Shown: positions 42,247 through 44,644 of the stretch, one piece after another
How the letters are laid out: every line of letters begins with the position of its first letter
How positions within the stretch are numbered: position 1 is the stretch's first letter
Assembly: GCA_903887465.1 (NCBI GenBank)
Contig: CAISPW010000092.1
Span: 1-44,644, forward strand
Source: an uncultured Oscillochloris sp.
GTDB taxonomy: Bacteria; Chloroflexota; Chloroflexia; Chloroflexales; Chloroflexaceae
Direction: 5' to 3'
DNA: 44,644 nucleotides
Made by a program: the position numbers and the translations under genes
Notes under the pieces: generated by a model
What the model was told of the DNA's origin: nothing
The model's input: the letters and a program-made list of their open reading frames with translations, nothing else
The model's database searches: none

Positions 42247-42290
42247 ATTGCAGATTGCAGATTGCAGGCATCGTGGGCGTAATCTGCAAT
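42247..42290. repeat. Inverted repeat and short direct repeats in the pdhB-pdhC gap
   Basis: 10-bp arms 42247-42256 and 42281-42290; the gap also repeats CAATCTACAA and GCAGATT units. Probably an mRNA processing or ratio-setting element. Confidence 0.5.
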
Positions 42291-42310
42291 CTACAACCTA
42301 CAATCTACAA

Positions 42311-43297
42311 TTATCGCTTCCCCTCCAGCACCTTGTGGATAGCGTGGATCAAGCTGTTGGCGCTCGGCTTCGTCACCGCCGAGAGATCTTTGGCGTAGGG
42401 CAGAGGCACCTCCAGCCCGGCCACCCGCTGCACCGGCGCGTCTAGGTAATCGAATGCCTGCTCCTGAATGGTGGCGGCGATCTCGGCGGTGATCCCGTAG
42501 GAATACCAGTCCTCGGCAATCACCACAGCGCGGTTGGTACGCCTCACCGACTCAATGATCGTTGGTCGGTCGAGCGGTCGCAGCGAGCGCAGATCGACTA
42601 CCTCGACGCTGATGCCCTCCTGCTCCATGCGCTGGGCAACCTGCATAGCCACGGCGGTCATACGCGAGTAGGCAACCACGGTGACATCGGTGCCGCGACG
42701 CTTGATCTCGGCCAGGCCAATCGGCACCACATAGTCGTCGTTACTAGGCACCTCGCCCTTGGTGTCGTAGAGGGCCAGGCTCTCGATAAAAATCACCGGG
42801 TCGTCGTCGCGGATGGCGGCGCGCAGGAGACCCTTGGCGTCGTAGGGGGTGGCCGGGGCGACCACCTTGAGGCCGGGGCAGTAGGCGAACCAGTTCTCGA
42901 AGCTCTGCGAATGGGTGGCACCGAGCTGGCCGGTGCCGCCAGAGGGCGTGCGGATCACCAGCGGCACGCGCACCTGGCCGCCGAACATATAGTGGATCTT
43001 CGAGGCGTGGTTGACCACCTGATCAATCGCGACCAGGATAAAATTGATCGTCATGATCTCGACCACCGGGCGCAGGCCGAGCATAGCCGCACCGATAGCG
43101 AGGCCGACGAATCCCTCCTCGGCGATTGGTGTATCGACCACGCGGCGCGGGCCGAACTCCTCAAGCAGGCCCTCGGTGATCCGGTACGAGCCCTGAAAAA
43201 GCCCGATCTCCTCGCCCATCAGCAGGACGTTCGGGTCGCGGGCCAACTCCTCGCCCAACGTATTGTTGAGCGCCTGACGGTAGGTGATGACAGGCAT
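42311..43297 (-). CDS. pdhB: Pyruvate dehydrogenase E1 beta subunit
   Basis: 328 aa, usual length for the beta chain of heterotetrameric E1. Typical segments: VLLMGEEIGLFQGSYRIT, DTPIAEEGFVGLAIGAAM, and the C-terminal half with VEVVDLRSLRPLDRPTI. With PdhA it forms the thiamine-diphosphate site that decarboxylates pyruvate and acetylates the E2 lipoyl group. GAGGATGGGAT precedes the ATG. It lies 75 bases upstream of pdhC and 80 downstream of pdhA. Confidence 0.95.
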   Translation of the reverse strand: MPVITYRQALNNTLGEELARDPNVLLMGEEIGLFQGSYRITEGLLEEFGPRRVVDTPIAEEGFVGLAIGAAMLGLRPVVEIMTINFILVAIDQVVNHASKIHYMFGGQVRVPLVIRTPSGGTGQLGATHSQSFENWFAYCPGLKVVAPATPYDAKGLLRAAIRDDDPVIFIESLALYDTKGEVPSNDDYVVPIGLAEIKRRGTDVTVVAYSRMTAVAMQVAQRMEQEGISVEVVDLRSLRPLDRPTIIESVRRTNRAVVIAEDWYSYGITAEIAATIQEQAFDYLDAPVQRVAGLEVPLPYAKDLSAVTKPSANSLIHAIHKVLEGKR

Positions 43298-43313
43298 ATC
43301 CCATCCTCGTAAG

Positions 43314-43376
43314 GGCGAAGCATTCGCCCCTCATATGTGATGATGGAAGCCGACACTACGAGGCGAATGCTTCGCC
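43314..43376. repeat. Inverted repeat in the pdhA-pdhB gap
   Basis: Perfect 15-bp arms 43314-43328 and 43362-43376; each arm (GGCGAAGCATTCGCC) is itself a near-palindrome. It fills the gap between the two E1 genes. Confidence 0.6.
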
Positions 43377-43377
43377 T

Positions 43378-44445
43378 CTATACGTCGCCCCGGTTGATCT
43401 TCACCGCGCGGATCGCATCCTGCGCATCGGGGGTGTTGGGCACCGGGGTGGCATACATGAAGGTGTACATATCCTCAAACTTCGGCTCGGGGCTGCCGGT
43501 GGCGAAGTCGATGGCCGCCTGCACCTCGCGATCCACCAGCACGGCGGTTTCTTTGAGGAAGGCGTCATCGGCGATGCCGTTGGCGAGGAGGATGGCGGCG
43601 AAGTTGCGCAGCGGGTCGAACGCCTCGCGCCCGCGCCGCACGGCGTCGGCGTCGCGGTAGCGGTCGGCGTCGATCACCGAGTGGCCACGGAAGCGGAAGG
43701 AGGTGATGTCGAGGATGGCGGGTTCACCCTCCTGCTCGGCCCGCTGGCGCAGGCGGCGCACCGCGTCGCGCACGGCCAGCACATTGGTGCCGTCGATACG
43801 CTCGCCGTGGATGCGGAAGGAGCCGCCCTTCTTGTAGAGATTCGGCTCCGACGAGCCATTCTCCACCGAGGTGCCCATACCGTAGCCGTTGTTGACGACG
43901 AAGAAGAGGACGGGCAGCTTCCAGAGTTTGGCCAAGTTCAACGACTCGTAGAAGGCCCCGATGTTGGTGGTGGCGTCGCCCATCTGGGCGATGACGACGC
44001 CGGGCTTACTCTGGTACTTCAGGGCGTAGGCCGCGCCCACCGCCAGGGGCACCTGCCCGCCGACGATCGCGTAGCCGCCCATAAAGTGGGCCTGCGCGTT
44101 GAAGAGGTGCATCGAGCCGCCGCGCCCGCCCGACACGCCAGTTTCCTTGCCGAAGAGTTCGGCCATGATCGGGCCGGGCGCGACGCCGCGAGCCAGGATA
44201 TAGCCGTGCTCGCGGTAATTCGTAAAAATATAATCGTCCGGGGTCAGGGCGGCCATCAGGCCCACGATAGTCGCCTCCTCGCCGAGGTTGAGGTGGCAGT
44301 AGCCGCCGATCTTTGCCTTCACATACATCTCGCTGGTGCGCTCCTCGAAGCGCCGCAGCCGCAGCATCTGGGCGTAGTAGTGCCGCAGTGTTCCGGCGTC
44401 CTCGTGATCAAGGGCCGCCCGCACGGCGTCCTTCGCCTTCGCCAT
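43378..44445 (-). CDS. pdhA: Pyruvate dehydrogenase E1 alpha subunit
   Basis: 355 aa. The thiamine-diphosphate motif runs from MGDATTNIGAF to FFVVNNGYGMGT (GDx to NN spacing normal; the third residue is Ala), and the phosphorylation-loop region has RFRGHSVIDADRYR. Markers GLMAALTPDDYIFTNYREHG and GGRGGSMHLF are typical of the family. AAGGAG is six bases before the ATG. It is the first gene of the pdh operon; a TATACT at 44536-44531 (minus strand) is a possible -10 but lacks a good -35. Confidence 0.95.
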   Translation of the reverse strand: MAKAKDAVRAALDHEDAGTLRHYYAQMLRLRRFEERTSEMYVKAKIGGYCHLNLGEEATIVGLMAALTPDDYIFTNYREHGYILARGVAPGPIMAELFGKETGVSGGRGGSMHLFNAQAHFMGGYAIVGGQVPLAVGAAYALKYQSKPGVVIAQMGDATTNIGAFYESLNLAKLWKLPVLFFVVNNGYGMGTSVENGSSEPNLYKKGGSFRIHGERIDGTNVLAVRDAVRRLRQRAEQEGEPAILDITSFRFRGHSVIDADRYRDADAVRRGREAFDPLRNFAAILLANGIADDAFLKETAVLVDREVQAAIDFATGSPEPKFEDMYTFMYATPVPNTPDAQDAIRAVKINRGDV

Positions 44446-44586
44446 GGGTGTCTCCTTTCCCGTGTGTGTTGAAAGATTGTGAACAACATCACAAATAATG
44501 AAAGAAGCAGAATCTCCGCATGCTGGCTACAGTATACCAGACCTATATGCGAGGTTGCGTCCTCCGCCAACCATACGCCGGGCGGT

Positions 44587-44644
44587 TGCAACGTCGCTGG
44601 GGCTGCGCCCCAGACCGCGCTTTTTGTTGACATTTGGCGGCGAA
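44587..44644. repeat. Family A palindromic repeat, partial copy (A5)
   Basis: Begins TGCAACGTCG and runs into the central hairpin arm (TTTTTGTTGACATTTGGCGG) at the window edge. Its outer 35 bases are the reverse complement of those of copy A1 at the window start. Confidence 0.8.

Overview
The window is 44.6 kb of high-GC bacterial DNA. Its clearest taxonomic signal is a seven-gene alternative complex III operon in the order actA-B-C-D-E-F-G (4845-12981, minus strand). That order, together with lipA/lipB/hemW, a fused zinc-ribbon/FHA/ABC protein and abundant short palindromic intergenic repeats, suggests a filamentous Chloroflexota (Chloroflexales-like) bacterium. No photosynthesis gene is present in the window, so phototrophy is only an inference. 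Both window ends lie inside copies of the same interspersed repeat (family A), so the window may be a whole assembly contig broken at repeats.

Layout. 1-4770: a large membrane protein, an initiator tRNA gene with a consensus promoter, a Nudix hydrolase, a PHP phosphoesterase and a membrane-anchored rhodanese-like protein that lacks its catalytic Cys. 4773-13057: the act operon with a textbook TTGACA-N17-TATAAT promoter and a hairpin at its end. 13273-16798: a lipB - PASTA protein - lipA - hemW operon. 16908-19251: an HD phosphohydrolase, an AI-2E family permease and a XRE/cupin regulator. 19267-19836: a gene-poor stretch with repeat family B and a possible coding remnant.

19837-33047 is the most unusual region. 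It is a phospho-signalling locus with a zinc-ribbon/FHA/FHA/ABC-transporter fusion diverging from a plus-strand run: zinc-ribbon PP2C, zinc-ribbon/pseudokinase/PP2C, zinc-ribbon Ser/Thr kinase with membrane tail, VWA protein, and a triple-zinc-ribbon/Pro-rich/coiled-coil/FHA adaptor. A beta-propeller lipoprotein and a NarL-type regulator with a degenerate receiver face it. Five of the six large proteins in the core carry the same type of N-terminal four-Cys zinc ribbon. The kinase writes, the two PP2Cs erase and the FHA domains read phospho-Thr; the natural output is the FHA-bearing ABC exporter. A different hairpin sits at every internal gene junction.

33197-36858: repeats, dnaN, an ArsA/Get3-type ATPase and an alpha/beta hydrolase. 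36908-41074: a repeat-rich island with a tyrosine recombinase and a stand-alone PHP-AlbA_2 fusion gene with C-terminal tandem modules. 41069-44445: the pdhA-pdhB-pdhC operon, whose E2 needs the lipoate made by lipA/lipB. Several intergenic regions hold perfect 24-25 bp stem inverted repeats that look like bidirectional terminators.
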